Shown here piece after piece: positions 1 through 7,549 of a stretch of 32,693 bases of DNA. The position numbers were made by a program, and so were the translations under genes. The notes under the pieces were generated by a model. It saw only the letters and a program-made list of their open reading frames with translations, searched no databases and was not told where the DNA came from. The first letter of the stretch is position 1; each line of letters opens with the position of its first letter. Source of the DNA: Xylanimicrobium pachnodae JCM 13526 = NBRC 107786 (GTDB lineage: Bacteria; Actinomycetota; Actinomycetes; Actinomycetales; Cellulomonadaceae); the NCBI GenBank assembly GCA_001592145.1, contig BCWJ01000027.1, positions 1 through 32,693 on the forward strand, read 5' to 3'.

Positions 1-143
1 GCACGGCGGTCCGCAAGGACCGTGGCAAGCGCCGAGACCAAGAGCCGGTTGCTTCGGTTGCGTCCGTGTGCGCTCGTGCAGACCGCGCCGTCAGTGGCTG
101 ACGTGGGAGAATGGCTCCCGACGCCGAACCCGAGAGGACCATC
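1..143. other. Left-edge stretch, no gene recognised
   Basis: All three forward frames are short here. One frame is open from the edge to a TGA near 99-101 and would encode a basic tail of about 32 residues, but it matches nothing I recognise and could be chance. No rRNA or tRNA signature is visible. The segment probably holds the upstream region of the first gene; I see no convincing -35/-10 pair. Confidence 0.3.
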
Positions 144-2354
144 GTGAACGATTCCGCCCGTGACAAGGGTGAGGAGCGCGGCGACCGCCGCGAAGGGGCC
201 CGCTCTGGGGGAGGCAGCCGCGAGCCGGGAGTGGGACGCTCCGGTGGCGATCGCCGCCGGACGGAGGGCACTCCGCGATCCAGTGGACCGGCGCGGTTCG
301 GTGGCGGATCTCGTGGGCGGGGTGACGCGAGCGGATTCGGTGACCGGCGTGGAGACCGCGGTCGCGGTGACGGCTACGGGCGTGGCGAGGCGCGGGACGG
401 CCGCGACTCTCGGCCGGGTGCTCGACGGCAGGGTGACTCTGGCGGTGAGGGCCGCGTCGGCCGGGCGGGGTGGAGCGGTGAGGCACGCGGTGGCCGTGCC
501 GGGGGCCCTCGCGGCGGTGGGGCGGACCGCGGCGCCGGTGGCAGCCGAGGTGGCGGGTACCGCGAGGAGGCGGTGCGCGGTCGTGGTGGTGCCGCTGGAA
601 GCAGGTTCGAGCGGGACGGATCCGAGCGGGACGGGTACGGCGGACGTGAGGGACGTCGTCCCGGGCAGTCTCGGGACGCCGGGTTCCGGCGTGATGATCG
701 CCCGGGTGGCGAGGGTGGCGAGCGGCGCTTCGACCAGGGTCGTCGTCCGAGCGGGGGTCGACCCGGTGGGTCAGTGCGCGACGGCCGCCCGGGCGGAGAC
801 CGGCGCGAGGGCGGCTTCCGCAGGGACGATCGCTCGGGCGCCCCGAGGCAGGGCGGTTACCGCGGAGACGAGTGGAGCTCACGCGGCGGTGAGGTCCGCA
901 GGGAGGACCGCGGGCCGCGCACCGGCGGGTACCAGCGCGACGATCGCTTCGGCGGGGACCGCCGCGAGGGTCGGCCGGGAGGTTCGAGCGAGGATGGATT
1001 CCGCCGCGAGGACCGTGCCGGCGGGCAGCGCGACGCGGGGTACCGGCGTGAGGACCGGGGACCGCGCAGCGGTGGCTATCAGGGCTCGGAGCGCGCCGAC
1101 GGTGTGCGTCGCCCGGGCGGGTTCCGCCGTGATGACCGCGCGGGCGGGTTCCACCGTGATGACCGCGCTGGCGGTGCGACGGGTGCGCGATTCCCGGGGG
1201 ACGATCGCGGCCCCCGTCACGGCGGCTTCAGGCGTGACGAGCGACCAGGTGGCGACCGGCGTGATGAGGGCCGACGTGACGACGGCTACCGGGGTGCTGC
1301 GCGTTCCGGCGGTGGCCGACGTGACGACGGCTTCCGGCGGGATGATCGTGGTCCGGGAAGCCGCAGCGGCGGGTTCCGTGGCGAGCGTCCGGGCCGGGAC
1401 GAGCGCCCGAGGCGGGATGAACACCGGGCGTACGACGACCACCGCGCACAGGCGCGTGTCCCGGAGCCGGAGATCGCGGAGGGTGTGGACTTCCGTCAGC
1501 TCGCCAAGGACGCCCGGGAGCGCCTGCGCGGCCTGAGCAAGGACAACGCGGAGCGCGTCGGCGAACACTTGGTCATGGCGGGACGGCTGCTCGACGTCGA
1601 CCCCGAGCAGGCGTACGAGCACACCCAGGCCGCGGTACGCCGGGGTGGGCGGATCGACATCGTGCGCGAGGCGGCGGGCATCGCGGCCTACCGCACCGGG
1701 CGGTTCGCCGAGGCGCTGCGCGAGCTGCGCACCGTGCGCCGTCTCAACGGCTCCTCCGAGCACCTGGCGATCATGGCCGACGCCGAGCGCGGCCTGGGCC
1801 GCCCCGAACGGGCGATCGCCCTCGCGGCGTCTCCCGAGGCGGACACGCTCGACGCGTACAGCAAGGTCGAACTCGCGATCGTCGTGAGCGGGGCCAGGTC
1901 CGACCTCGGCGAGCACGACGCGGCGCTCGTCGCGCTCGACAAGCTGCCGACCCTGAAGGGTGACCTCCGGCTCCGGGTGCTGCAGGCGCGGGCCGCGGCC
2001 CTCGAAGCGGCCGGACGCACGCAGGAGGCCGAGGAACTGCTCGCCGGCATCGACCCGACGGACCTCGAGCGCGCGGCCGGCAACGCTGAGCCCGAGGACG
2101 AGGTGGTGGTCTACGACGTCTACGACGACGAGGCCGACGACGAGGCCGACGACGAGGCCGACGACGAGGCCGACGACGAGGTGTCGGGCACCGAGGACGC
2201 GGACGATGACGAGCCGGGCGTGGGCGGCTCGGAGGACGACGCTGAGGACGAGTTGGTCGTGGGTGATGAGGGATCCGGGGCAGCCGACGGGTCGGGAGAT
2301 GCTGGGCCGGTCGGCGACGCGGAGGCAGCGGTCGACGAGGGGCAGAGGCCGTGA
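144..2354 (+). CDS. Arg/Gly-rich, TPR-containing protein with acidic tail
   Basis: I do not recognise a characterised homologue. Three parts are visible. Residues 1 to about 440 are low complexity, dominated by R, G and D in recurring RRDDR, RDDRAGG and GGFRRD units that resemble RGG/RG RNA-binding tails. Residues about 447-634 form a helical tetratricopeptide-like domain (ERLRGLSKDNAERVGEHL, then A-G-R-x-x-E-A-E units), likely a protein-protein platform. From about 660 the tail is strongly acidic with a tandem DDEA repeat. I chose GTG 144 because GAGAGG lies 6 nt upstream; the in-frame ATG at 111 has its purine tract touching the start codon, so it is less likely. The stop overlaps the next gene's start, implying coupling. 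An RNA- or ribosome-associated role is inference from composition only. Confidence 0.75.
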   Translation: MNDSARDKGEERGDRREGARSGGGSREPGVGRSGGDRRRTEGTPRSSGPARFGGGSRGRGDASGFGDRRGDRGRGDGYGRGEARDGRDSRPGARRQGDSGGEGRVGRAGWSGEARGGRAGGPRGGGADRGAGGSRGGGYREEAVRGRGGAAGSRFERDGSERDGYGGREGRRPGQSRDAGFRRDDRPGGEGGERRFDQGRRPSGGRPGGSVRDGRPGGDRREGGFRRDDRSGAPRQGGYRGDEWSSRGGEVRREDRGPRTGGYQRDDRFGGDRREGRPGGSSEDGFRREDRAGGQRDAGYRREDRGPRSGGYQGSERADGVRRPGGFRRDDRAGGFHRDDRAGGATGARFPGDDRGPRHGGFRRDERPGGDRRDEGRRDDGYRGAARSGGGRRDDGFRRDDRGPGSRSGGFRGERPGRDERPRRDEHRAYDDHRAQARVPEPEIAEGVDFRQLAKDARERLRGLSKDNAERVGEHLVMAGRLLDVDPEQAYEHTQAAVRRGGRIDIVREAAGIAAYRTGRFAEALRELRTVRRLNGSSEHLAIMADAERGLGRPERAIALAASPEADTLDAYSKVELAIVVSGARSDLGEHDAALVALDKLPTLKGDLRLRVLQARAAALEAAGRTQEAEELLAGIDPTDLERAAGNAEPEDEVVVYDVYDDEADDEADDEADDEADDEVSGTEDADDDEPGVGGSEDDAEDELVVGDEGSGAADGSGDAGPVGDAEAAVDEGQRP
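2124..2180 (+). repeat. 12-bp in-frame tandem repeat (DDEA units)
   Basis: Four full copies and one partial copy of GACGACGAGGCC run head to tail inside the acidic tail of the TPR protein, encoding repeated Asp-Asp-Glu-Ala. The copies are identical, so the tract is probably recent or prone to slippage; copy changes would keep the frame because the unit is a multiple of three. Confidence 0.9.
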
Positions 2355-3367
2355 GCGCGCTCGGGCTCCTGGGCAGTGAGCTGCCGCTGGCCGAGGTGTA
2401 CGACCTCGCGCTCGTCGACCTGGACGGCGTGGCGTATCGAGGACACCTGCCCATCGAGCATGCGGCGGACAGCCTGACGGAGGCGCGGACGAGGGGCATG
2501 CGTCTGTTGTTCGTCACGAACAACGCGTCGCGTGAGCCCGAGGATGTTGCAGGGCAGTTGTCCGGGCTCGACATCCCGACGTCCGCGGACGAGGTGATGA
2601 CGGCGGCTCAGGCCTGCGCGGCGTTGCTGCGCACGCGTCTCGACCCGGGCGCCCGGGTGCTGGTCGTGGGTGGCCAGGGCCTGGTGACGGCTGTCACCGC
2701 GGCGGGGTTCGAGGTGGTGACCTCGGCGGAGGACGCGCCGGTGGCCGTCGCGCAGGGGTTCGCACCGGACCTGGCCTGGCCGGACCTCGCGGAGGCAGCG
2801 TACGCCGTGTCCGCGGGGGCGTGGCATGTGGCGAGCAACCGGGACCTGTCGTTGCCGACGGCGCGCGGTTACGCGCCGGGCAACGGGGCGCTCGTCGCGG
2901 CGGTGGTCGCGGCGACCGGGGTTGAGCCGTCGAGCGCGGGAAAGCCGGAACCCACGATGTACCGGCTTGCCGTCGCCCGCGTCGGCGCGCAGCGTCCGCT
3001 CGTGGTGGGTGACCGCCTCGACACGGATCTGCAGGGTGCTCGGGCGGGCGACTATCCCGGGCTGCACGTGCTCACCGGGGTGTCATCGGCGCGTGATGCC
3101 GTGCTGGCAGCACCCGGACTGCGGCCCCACTTCCTCGGCGGTGACCTGCGCGCCCTGCTCGAGCCGCATCCCGAGCCGGTTCGGGGTGCCGAGGGTTGGT
3201 GGCAGTGTGGCGGTCGGGCCGCCCGGCTCGAGAGCGGCAGGCTCGTGCTGGACGGCCAGGGCCCGCAGGGCATCGACGTCATCCGTGCGGCATGCGCGGC
3301 CGCGTGGGCTGCCGCTGACGAGGGAGCGACGGTCGACGCGGACAGCGTCCCCGAGCTGTCGGCCTGA
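2351..3367 (+). CDS. HAD-superfamily IIA hydrolase (NagD/phosphoglycolate phosphatase-like)
   Basis: A phosphatase of the haloacid dehalogenase superfamily, subfamily IIA. Visible motifs in order: motif I DLDGVAY, with the nucleophile Asp and general acid Asp, near residue 22; motif II FVTNNAS near 55, typical of NagD-like enzymes; a C2-type cap; the lysine motif GKPEPTMY near 197; and motif III VVGDRLDTDLQGA near 217. An extra segment of about 60 residues follows the HAD core and may be an appended domain. The GTG start overlaps the upstream TGA, so it is probably translated with the TPR gene. The natural substrate cannot be told from sequence; damaged or excess phosphometabolites such as 2-phosphoglycolate are typical of the family. 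Confidence 0.9.
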   Translation: MSALGLLGSELPLAEVYDLALVDLDGVAYRGHLPIEHAADSLTEARTRGMRLLFVTNNASREPEDVAGQLSGLDIPTSADEVMTAAQACAALLRTRLDPGARVLVVGGQGLVTAVTAAGFEVVTSAEDAPVAVAQGFAPDLAWPDLAEAAYAVSAGAWHVASNRDLSLPTARGYAPGNGALVAAVVAATGVEPSSAGKPEPTMYRLAVARVGAQRPLVVGDRLDTDLQGARAGDYPGLHVLTGVSSARDAVLAAPGLRPHFLGGDLRALLEPHPEPVRGAEGWWQCGGRAARLESGRLVLDGQGPQGIDVIRAACAAAWAAADEGATVDADSVPELSA

Positions 3368-3548
3368 CCGCCCCTCGCAACGGGTCGAGGACCACGGCAC
3401 GAAGGCCTTCGGACGGACGTGCGGGTGCACGGTGGTCGAACGGGCAGGGGAGTCCAGAACCGCGGGGTGTGCCGGGACCGGGCGCCCTGCCATGCGTCGG
3501 TCGATGCCCGCCCTGTGGGTGATCATCCGGAACGTCGGCGGTAACCGG

Positions 3549-3554
3549 TAGCGT
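3549..3554 (+). promoter_or_regulatory. Possible -10 box for the small gene/tlyA/nadK transcript
   Basis: TAGCGT fits the actinobacterial TANNNT -10 pattern and lies in the 292-bp gap after the HAD gene, about 105 nt upstream of the next start. No clear -35 is seen. The twelve bases starting here (TAGCGTGGTCGC) recur exactly at the proposed ctaA promoter on the minus strand. Confidence 0.35.
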
Positions 3555-3573
3555 GGTCGCGGGCACCTGCGCA

Positions 3574-3640
3574 GGCGCCCTGCGCGCGCGAGCACGTCCC
3601 GGAGCGCGCCGTCAGACTGCCCAGCGGCGCGCAGGGCGCC
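3574..3640 (+). repeat. 14-bp perfect inverted repeat in the tlyA leader
   Basis: GGCGCCCTGCGCGC at 3574-3587 is the exact reverse complement of 3627-3640, with a 39-nt spacer. In RNA it would form a very stable stem ending 10 nt before the GGAGG ribosome site of the next gene. There is no T-tract after it, so a classical intrinsic terminator is not obvious; a leader structure or an attenuator is possible. The rest of 3368-3573 shows nothing I can name. Confidence 0.7.
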
Positions 3641-3659
3641 GCCCCGCTACGGAGGAACG

Positions 3660-3896
3660 ATGACCCAGGACGCGAACGTGCGCTCAGGCGGTCACGCGCA
3701 GGACGGTGCCGGCGATCCGGACGAGACCCGCCGCCCCCGTGCCGAGTCCGCCAGCCAGGGGCTGAAGGAGGCGCTCGCGCGTCTGGACGAGGTGCCTGTC
3801 GCCGAGCATCTGGCACGGTTCGAGGAGGTGCACGAGCGGCTCCAGGAGCGGCTCGCGGGTCGCACCGACGGTGGCTCTGGGGGCGGTGAGGCGTGA
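3660..3896 (+). CDS. Small charged hypothetical protein upstream of TlyA
   Basis: A 78-residue protein with no recognised domain. The first 30 residues look disordered (G, D, R, E rich). The middle, about residues 34-67, is a predicted amphipathic helix rich in E, A, L and R (GLKEALARLDEVPVAEHL...RLQERLAG). The end is Gly-rich. Support that it is real: a strong GGAGG 5-8 nt before ATG, high GC at third positions, and a GTGA overlap with tlyA, so it probably couples translation of tlyA. No membrane segment or cysteines. Function unknown; a role linked to ribosomal RNA modification would be guesswork from position alone. Confidence 0.75.
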   Translation: MTQDANVRSGGHAQDGAGDPDETRRPRAESASQGLKEALARLDEVPVAEHLARFEEVHERLQERLAGRTDGGSGGGEA

Positions 3897-4816
3897 CCCG
3901 GACCCAGCAACGAGTCGACGTGGAGCTGGTACGTCGCGGCCTGGCACGGTCTCGCGCGCACGCCGCGGAACTGGTGCGGGCAGGACGCGTCCTGGTGCAC
4001 GGTCACGTGATCACCAAGCCGTCCGCGCCGACGGTGCCGGACGACGCCGTCGACGTGCTCGCCGATCCCGATGATCCCGCCTATGCCTCGCGTGCGGCGC
4101 TCAAGCTCTCCGGTGCGCTCGATGCCCTGGATCAGGCGGGCGTGCTGGCTCGGTCGGGGGAGCGGGCGCTCCTCGCCGTGGACGGGGCGTGGTGCCTGGA
4201 CCTGGGCGCGTCGACGGGTGGCTTCACCGACGTGCTCCTGCGGCGCGGGGCGGTGCACGTGGTCGCGCTCGACGTCGGGCACGACCAGCTCGTCCCGCGA
4301 CTGCGCGCGGACGTGCGCGTCACGGTGATCGAGGGCTACAACGTGCGCGATCTTGCTCGGTCGGACCTCGCTCGGTCACCCGACCTGGTGGTGGGCGACC
4401 TGTCGTTCATCTCGCTGACCCTGGTGGTCCCCGCGCTCGCCGGGATCCTCGACCCGGGCGCGCCGGCGGTGCTCCTGGTCAAGCCGCAGTTCGAGGTGGG
4501 CCGGGAGCGGCTGGGCTCGGGCGGCGTCGTCCGGGACCCTGCCCTGCACGTCGCGGCGGTGCTCGACGTCGTCGCCGCAGGGGCGCACGTGGGCCTCAAG
4601 ACCCGGGCGATCGTGCCGAGCCCTCTGCCCGGCCCGAGCGGCAACCGCGAGTACTTCGTCGTGCTCGAGCGGGGCGACGCTGCTGACGGCACGGCGGCGC
4701 GCATCAGCGCCGGGCCCTCGGTGCACGCCGCCGTGGAGTGGGTCCCCGACTCGCGCGGCACGGAGCGCCCGCCCGTGTTCAGCACACCGTCTTCTCGCAC
4801 CGGAGGTGCACTGTGA
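3893..4816 (+). CDS. tlyA: TlyA, 16S/23S rRNA 2'-O-methyltransferase
   Basis: TlyA-family enzyme, which in mycobacteria methylates ribose 2'-OH groups in 16S and 23S rRNA using S-adenosylmethionine; loss gives capreomycin resistance there. The N-terminal S4 RNA-binding domain is clear at residues 1-60 (RVDVELVRRGLARSRAHAAE, then AGRVLVHGHVITKPS). The SAM-binding fold follows: motif I CLDLGASTGGFTDVLL near residue 102, VVALDVGHDQL, then VVGDLSFISL and LLVKPQFEVGRE, matching the KDKE-type FtsJ catalytic layout. The last 30 residues are variable. The GTG start overlaps the upstream TGA. The stop lies inside a duplicated 24-bp segment shared with the nadK start, so the C-terminal residues RTGGAL are encoded by the repeat. 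Confidence 0.95.
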   Translation: MTRTQQRVDVELVRRGLARSRAHAAELVRAGRVLVHGHVITKPSAPTVPDDAVDVLADPDDPAYASRAALKLSGALDALDQAGVLARSGERALLAVDGAWCLDLGASTGGFTDVLLRRGAVHVVALDVGHDQLVPRLRADVRVTVIEGYNVRDLARSDLARSPDLVVGDLSFISLTLVVPALAGILDPGAPAVLLVKPQFEVGRERLGSGGVVRDPALHVAAVLDVVAAGAHVGLKTRAIVPSPLPGPSGNREYFVVLERGDAADGTAARISAGPSVHAAVEWVPDSRGTERPPVFSTPSSRTGGAL

Positions 4817-4843
4817 CTGCTCGCACCGGAGGTGCACTGTGAC
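4794..4843 (+). repeat. 26-bp tandem duplication of tlyA stop/nadK start, with a 9-codon mini-cistron
   Basis: The 24 bases at 4794-4817 recur exactly at 4820-4843, a 26-bp period. Each copy holds CGGAGGTGCACTGTGAC: a GGAGG site, 6 nt, and GTG overlapping TGA. In copy 1 the TGA ends tlyA. In copy 2 the GTG (4839) starts nadK. The GTG of copy 1 (4813) opens a 9-codon frame, MTARTGGAL, ending at 4842 and overlapping the nadK start by 4 nt. Because 26 is not a multiple of three, the duplication replaced a direct tlyA-nadK overlap by a two-step coupled relay. Confidence 0.9.
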
Positions 4844-5807
4844 CCGCAGAGTTCTTGTCGTGACCCACGGCGGCCGGGCCGAGGCCATCGCCTCGCGCGA
4901 CGAGGCGGTCCGGGAGCTGGAGGCGTCGGGGTTCGCCGTCGCGCTGCACGACGACGACCTGGCCGAGACGTTCGGTGACCAGGCGGCGACCGCACGGCTG
5001 CGGGAAGGTGTCGCCGGGTCCGAAGCCGTCGTGGTGCTGGGCGGAGACGGGACGATCCTGCGTGCCGCTGAGCTCACCCACGGCACCGGGGTGCCGATCC
5101 TCGGCGTGAACCTGGGCCACGTGGGGTTCCTGGCAGAGTCCGAGCGGGAGGACCTGCGCGACGCGATGCGGCGGCTGGCTGCGCACGACTACGTGGTCGA
5201 GGAGAGGGCGGTGGTCTCCGTCGAGGTGCGTCGGCCCGGCGAGGACGCGCCCGTGGCGGGCTGGGCCCTCAACGAAGCGACCATCGAGAAGGCGCAACGC
5301 CACCGTGTCGTGGAGGTCGGCATCGAGGTGGACGGGCGGGCCCTGTCGAGCTTCGGGTGCGACGGCGTCGTCGTCGCGACCCCCACCGGGTCTACGGCGC
5401 ACGCATTCTCCGCGGGTGGCCCGGTGATGTGGCCCGACGTCGACGGCGTGCTGCTGGTGCCGCTGTCGGCGCACGCGCTGTTCGCGCGGCCGCTCGTCAT
5501 CGGACCGCGGTCGTCGTACCGGATCACGGTGCTCCAGCGCTCGCCGGTCTCCGCGGTGCTGACCTGCGACGGGTTGCGCAGCATCGACCTGCCGCAGGGC
5601 TCCACGGTGGAGGTGCGGCGCGGCACCCAGCCCCTGCGCTTCGCCCGACTGTCCACGGCGCCCTTCACCGACCGCCTCGTCTCGAAGTTCTCCCTGCCGG
5701 TGGTCGGGTGGCGAGAGGCGGCCGACGACGCCGCGGCCGCCCGTGCGCGCGCCCTTGCGCTGATGGACGCCGTGACGGAGACGGCCGACGACGGCGGGGT
5801 GGAGTGA
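4839..5807 (+). CDS. nadK: NAD kinase
   Basis: ATP- or polyphosphate-dependent NAD kinase (PpnK), which makes NADP from NAD in the cytoplasm. The diagnostic GGDG motif is at residues 68-71 within VVLGGDGTILRAAEL. NLGHVGFLAE follows, then the conserved NE motif in WALNEATIEK, and the NAD-binding loop DGVVVATPTGSTAHAFSAGG. Length (322) is normal for actinobacteria. I chose GTG 4839, with GGAGG 6 nt upstream; an in-frame ATG 33 nt earlier lies inside tlyA and has no ribosome site. The stop overlaps the recN start. The neighbourhood tlyA-nadK-recN is conserved in actinobacteria. Confidence 0.96.
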   Translation: MTRRVLVVTHGGRAEAIASRDEAVRELEASGFAVALHDDDLAETFGDQAATARLREGVAGSEAVVVLGGDGTILRAAELTHGTGVPILGVNLGHVGFLAESEREDLRDAMRRLAAHDYVVEERAVVSVEVRRPGEDAPVAGWALNEATIEKAQRHRVVEVGIEVDGRALSSFGCDGVVVATPTGSTAHAFSAGGPVMWPDVDGVLLVPLSAHALFARPLVIGPRSSYRITVLQRSPVSAVLTCDGLRSIDLPQGSTVEVRRGTQPLRFARLSTAPFTDRLVSKFSLPVVGWREAADDAAAARARALALMDAVTETADDGGVE

Positions 5808-7549
5808 GCGTGCTCGACGAGATCGCCATCGAGAACCTGGGTGTCATCCAGTCGGCCCGCGTGACGCTCTCGCGGGGATTGACGGTCATCACCGGTGAGA
5901 CCGGTGCCGGCAAGACGATGGTGCTGACGGGCCTGGGCCTGCTCATGGGCGGCAAGGCGGATCCCGGCTCCGTGCGGCCCGGAGCGTCGAGCGCTGCCGT
6001 CGAGGGCCGCTGGCAGGTGGGCGACCGCCCCACCGTCGCGGAGCGGGTCGCCGACGCCGGCGGGAGCGTGGACGACGACGGCAGCGTGGTCGTGCTGCGC
6101 ACGGTGGCCGCCGGGGGTCGTTCGCGGGCCCATCTGGGCGGGCGGAGCGTGCCGCAGACCGTGCTGGCCGAGATCGCGGACGACCTGGTGACGGTTCACG
6201 GCCAGGCAGATCAGCTCCGGCTCCGCACCTCCTCCAAGCAGCGGCAGGCGCTCGACGCCTTCGCCGGTCCGGCGCACCAGGCGACGGTCGACGAGTACCG
6301 CACGGCGTGGGCGCGGCAGGCCGGGCTCCAGGGCGAGCTCGACGACCTCACCGCTCGGTCGGCGGAGCGGGCGCGGGAGGCCGAGCTGCTGCGACTGGGC
6401 CTGGCCGAGGTCGAGCGGGTGGACCCGCGCCCCGGGGAGGACGTGGAGCTGCAGGCACTGGTCGCGCGGCTGGGAAACGTGGAGGCGCTGCGCCTGAGTG
6501 CCACCGAGGCGCACGAGGCGCTGGCGGGGGAGGACCTGGCGGAGGCGACGTCGGCCGTCGAGCTGCTGACCCGTGCCCGTCGTGCGCTGGAGGCGGCCGC
6601 GCAGGACGATGCCGAGCTGGCCGAGCTGGCGTCCCGGGTGGCGGACGCGGGATACCTCGTCGCCGACGCCGCCACGGAGCTGTCTGCCTACGTGACGGAC
6701 CTCCAGGCGGACCCCGCTGCGCTCGAGGCCGCCCACACGCGGCTCGCAGCGCTCACCGCCCTGACCCGTACCTACGGGGAGTCCGTCGACGACGTGCTGC
6801 GCTGGGCGTCGGAGGCGGGTCTGCGCCTGCTGGATCTTGACGACGGCGGGGAGCGGCTGCGAGCGCTCGCACAGGCGATCACGGAGGTCGACGAGGAGCT
6901 GGCGCGGCTGCGTCAGAAGATCACCTCCGGCCGTGCCGCGGCGGGGGAACGGCTGGCGGGCGTCGTCACCGAGGAGCTCCACGGGCTGGCGATGGCGGGG
7001 GCGCACCTGGAGGTCGCCGTGACGGAGGCCGAGCCGGGCCCGTGGGGCGGCGACCAGGTGACGTTCTCGCTGGTTCCCCACCCCGGTGCACCGGCCCGAC
7101 CGCTGGGCAAGGGGGCCTCCGGAGGTGAGCTGTCCCGTGTGATGCTCGCCGTCGAGGTGGCACTGGCGGAAGCGGCCGTCGCGCGCGCGGGACAGGAGCG
7201 GTCACGTGGCGCGAGCAGCGCCGGGATCCTGCCCACGTTCGTCTTCGACGAGGTCGACGCCGGCGTCGGCGGGCGGGCAGCGGTGGAGGTCGGGCGTCGA
7301 CTCGCCCGGCTCGCGCGCAACACCCAGGTGATCGTCGTCACGCACCTCGCCCAGGTGGCGGCGTTCGCCGACACCCACCTGGTGGTGACCAAGTCGGCGG
7401 GTGGCGCGGGGACCGTCACGGGAGTCGACGAGGTGCGCGACGAGGAGCGGGTGCGCGAGCTCGCACGGATGCTGTCCGGGCAGGACGACTCGGACGTGGC
7501 CCGCCAGCACGCCGAAGAGCTTCTCGCATCGTCGGCCATGGGACGATGA
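5804..7549 (+). CDS. recN: DNA repair protein RecN
   Basis: SMC-like ATPase that acts early in double-strand break repair. Walker A GETGAGKT is at residues 31-38. Coiled-coil arms fill about residues 150-370, with many A, E, L and R. The ABC signature KGASGGELSRVMLAVE and Walker B PTFVFDEVDAGVGG lie in the C-terminal half, followed by the D-loop and the switch His in VIVVTHLAQVAAFAD. Length (581) is typical. GTG 5804 overlaps the nadK stop; GTG 5810, two codons later and with GGAG 5 nt upstream, is an equally plausible start. The stop overlaps the steA start (ATGA), so nadK, recN and steA are probably co-translated. Confidence 0.97.
   Translation: MSVLDEIAIENLGVIQSARVTLSRGLTVITGETGAGKTMVLTGLGLLMGGKADPGSVRPGASSAAVEGRWQVGDRPTVAERVADAGGSVDDDGSVVVLRTVAAGGRSRAHLGGRSVPQTVLAEIADDLVTVHGQADQLRLRTSSKQRQALDAFAGPAHQATVDEYRTAWARQAGLQGELDDLTARSAERAREAELLRLGLAEVERVDPRPGEDVELQALVARLGNVEALRLSATEAHEALAGEDLAEATSAVELLTRARRALEAAAQDDAELAELASRVADAGYLVADAATELSAYVTDLQADPAALEAAHTRLAALTALTRTYGESVDDVLRWASEAGLRLLDLDDGGERLRALAQAITEVDEELARLRQKITSGRAAAGERLAGVVTEELHGLAMAGAHLEVAVTEAEPGPWGGDQVTFSLVPHPGAPARPLGKGASGGELSRVMLAVEVALAEAAVARAGQERSRGASSAGILPTFVFDEVDAGVGGRAAVEVGRRLARLARNTQVIVVTHLAQVAAFADTHLVVTKSAGGAGTVTGVDEVRDEERVRELARMLSGQDDSDVARQHAEELLASSAMGR

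Noticed and set aside
1-101. 3' end of an upstream protein gene
   Set aside because: One frame is open for about 32 codons, but the peptide is unrecognised and too short to judge.
2124-2180. CRISPR or minisatellite-type array
   Set aside because: Units are 12 bp with no spacers and lie in frame in an acidic coding tail; no CRISPR array was seen anywhere in the window.
5189-7081. Long open frame (630 codons) on the minus strand opposite nadK and recN
   Set aside because: It is the mirror of GC-rich coding sequence; the plus-strand frames contain complete, motif-bearing enzymes. The antisense product is His/Arg/Gly-rich with no domain.
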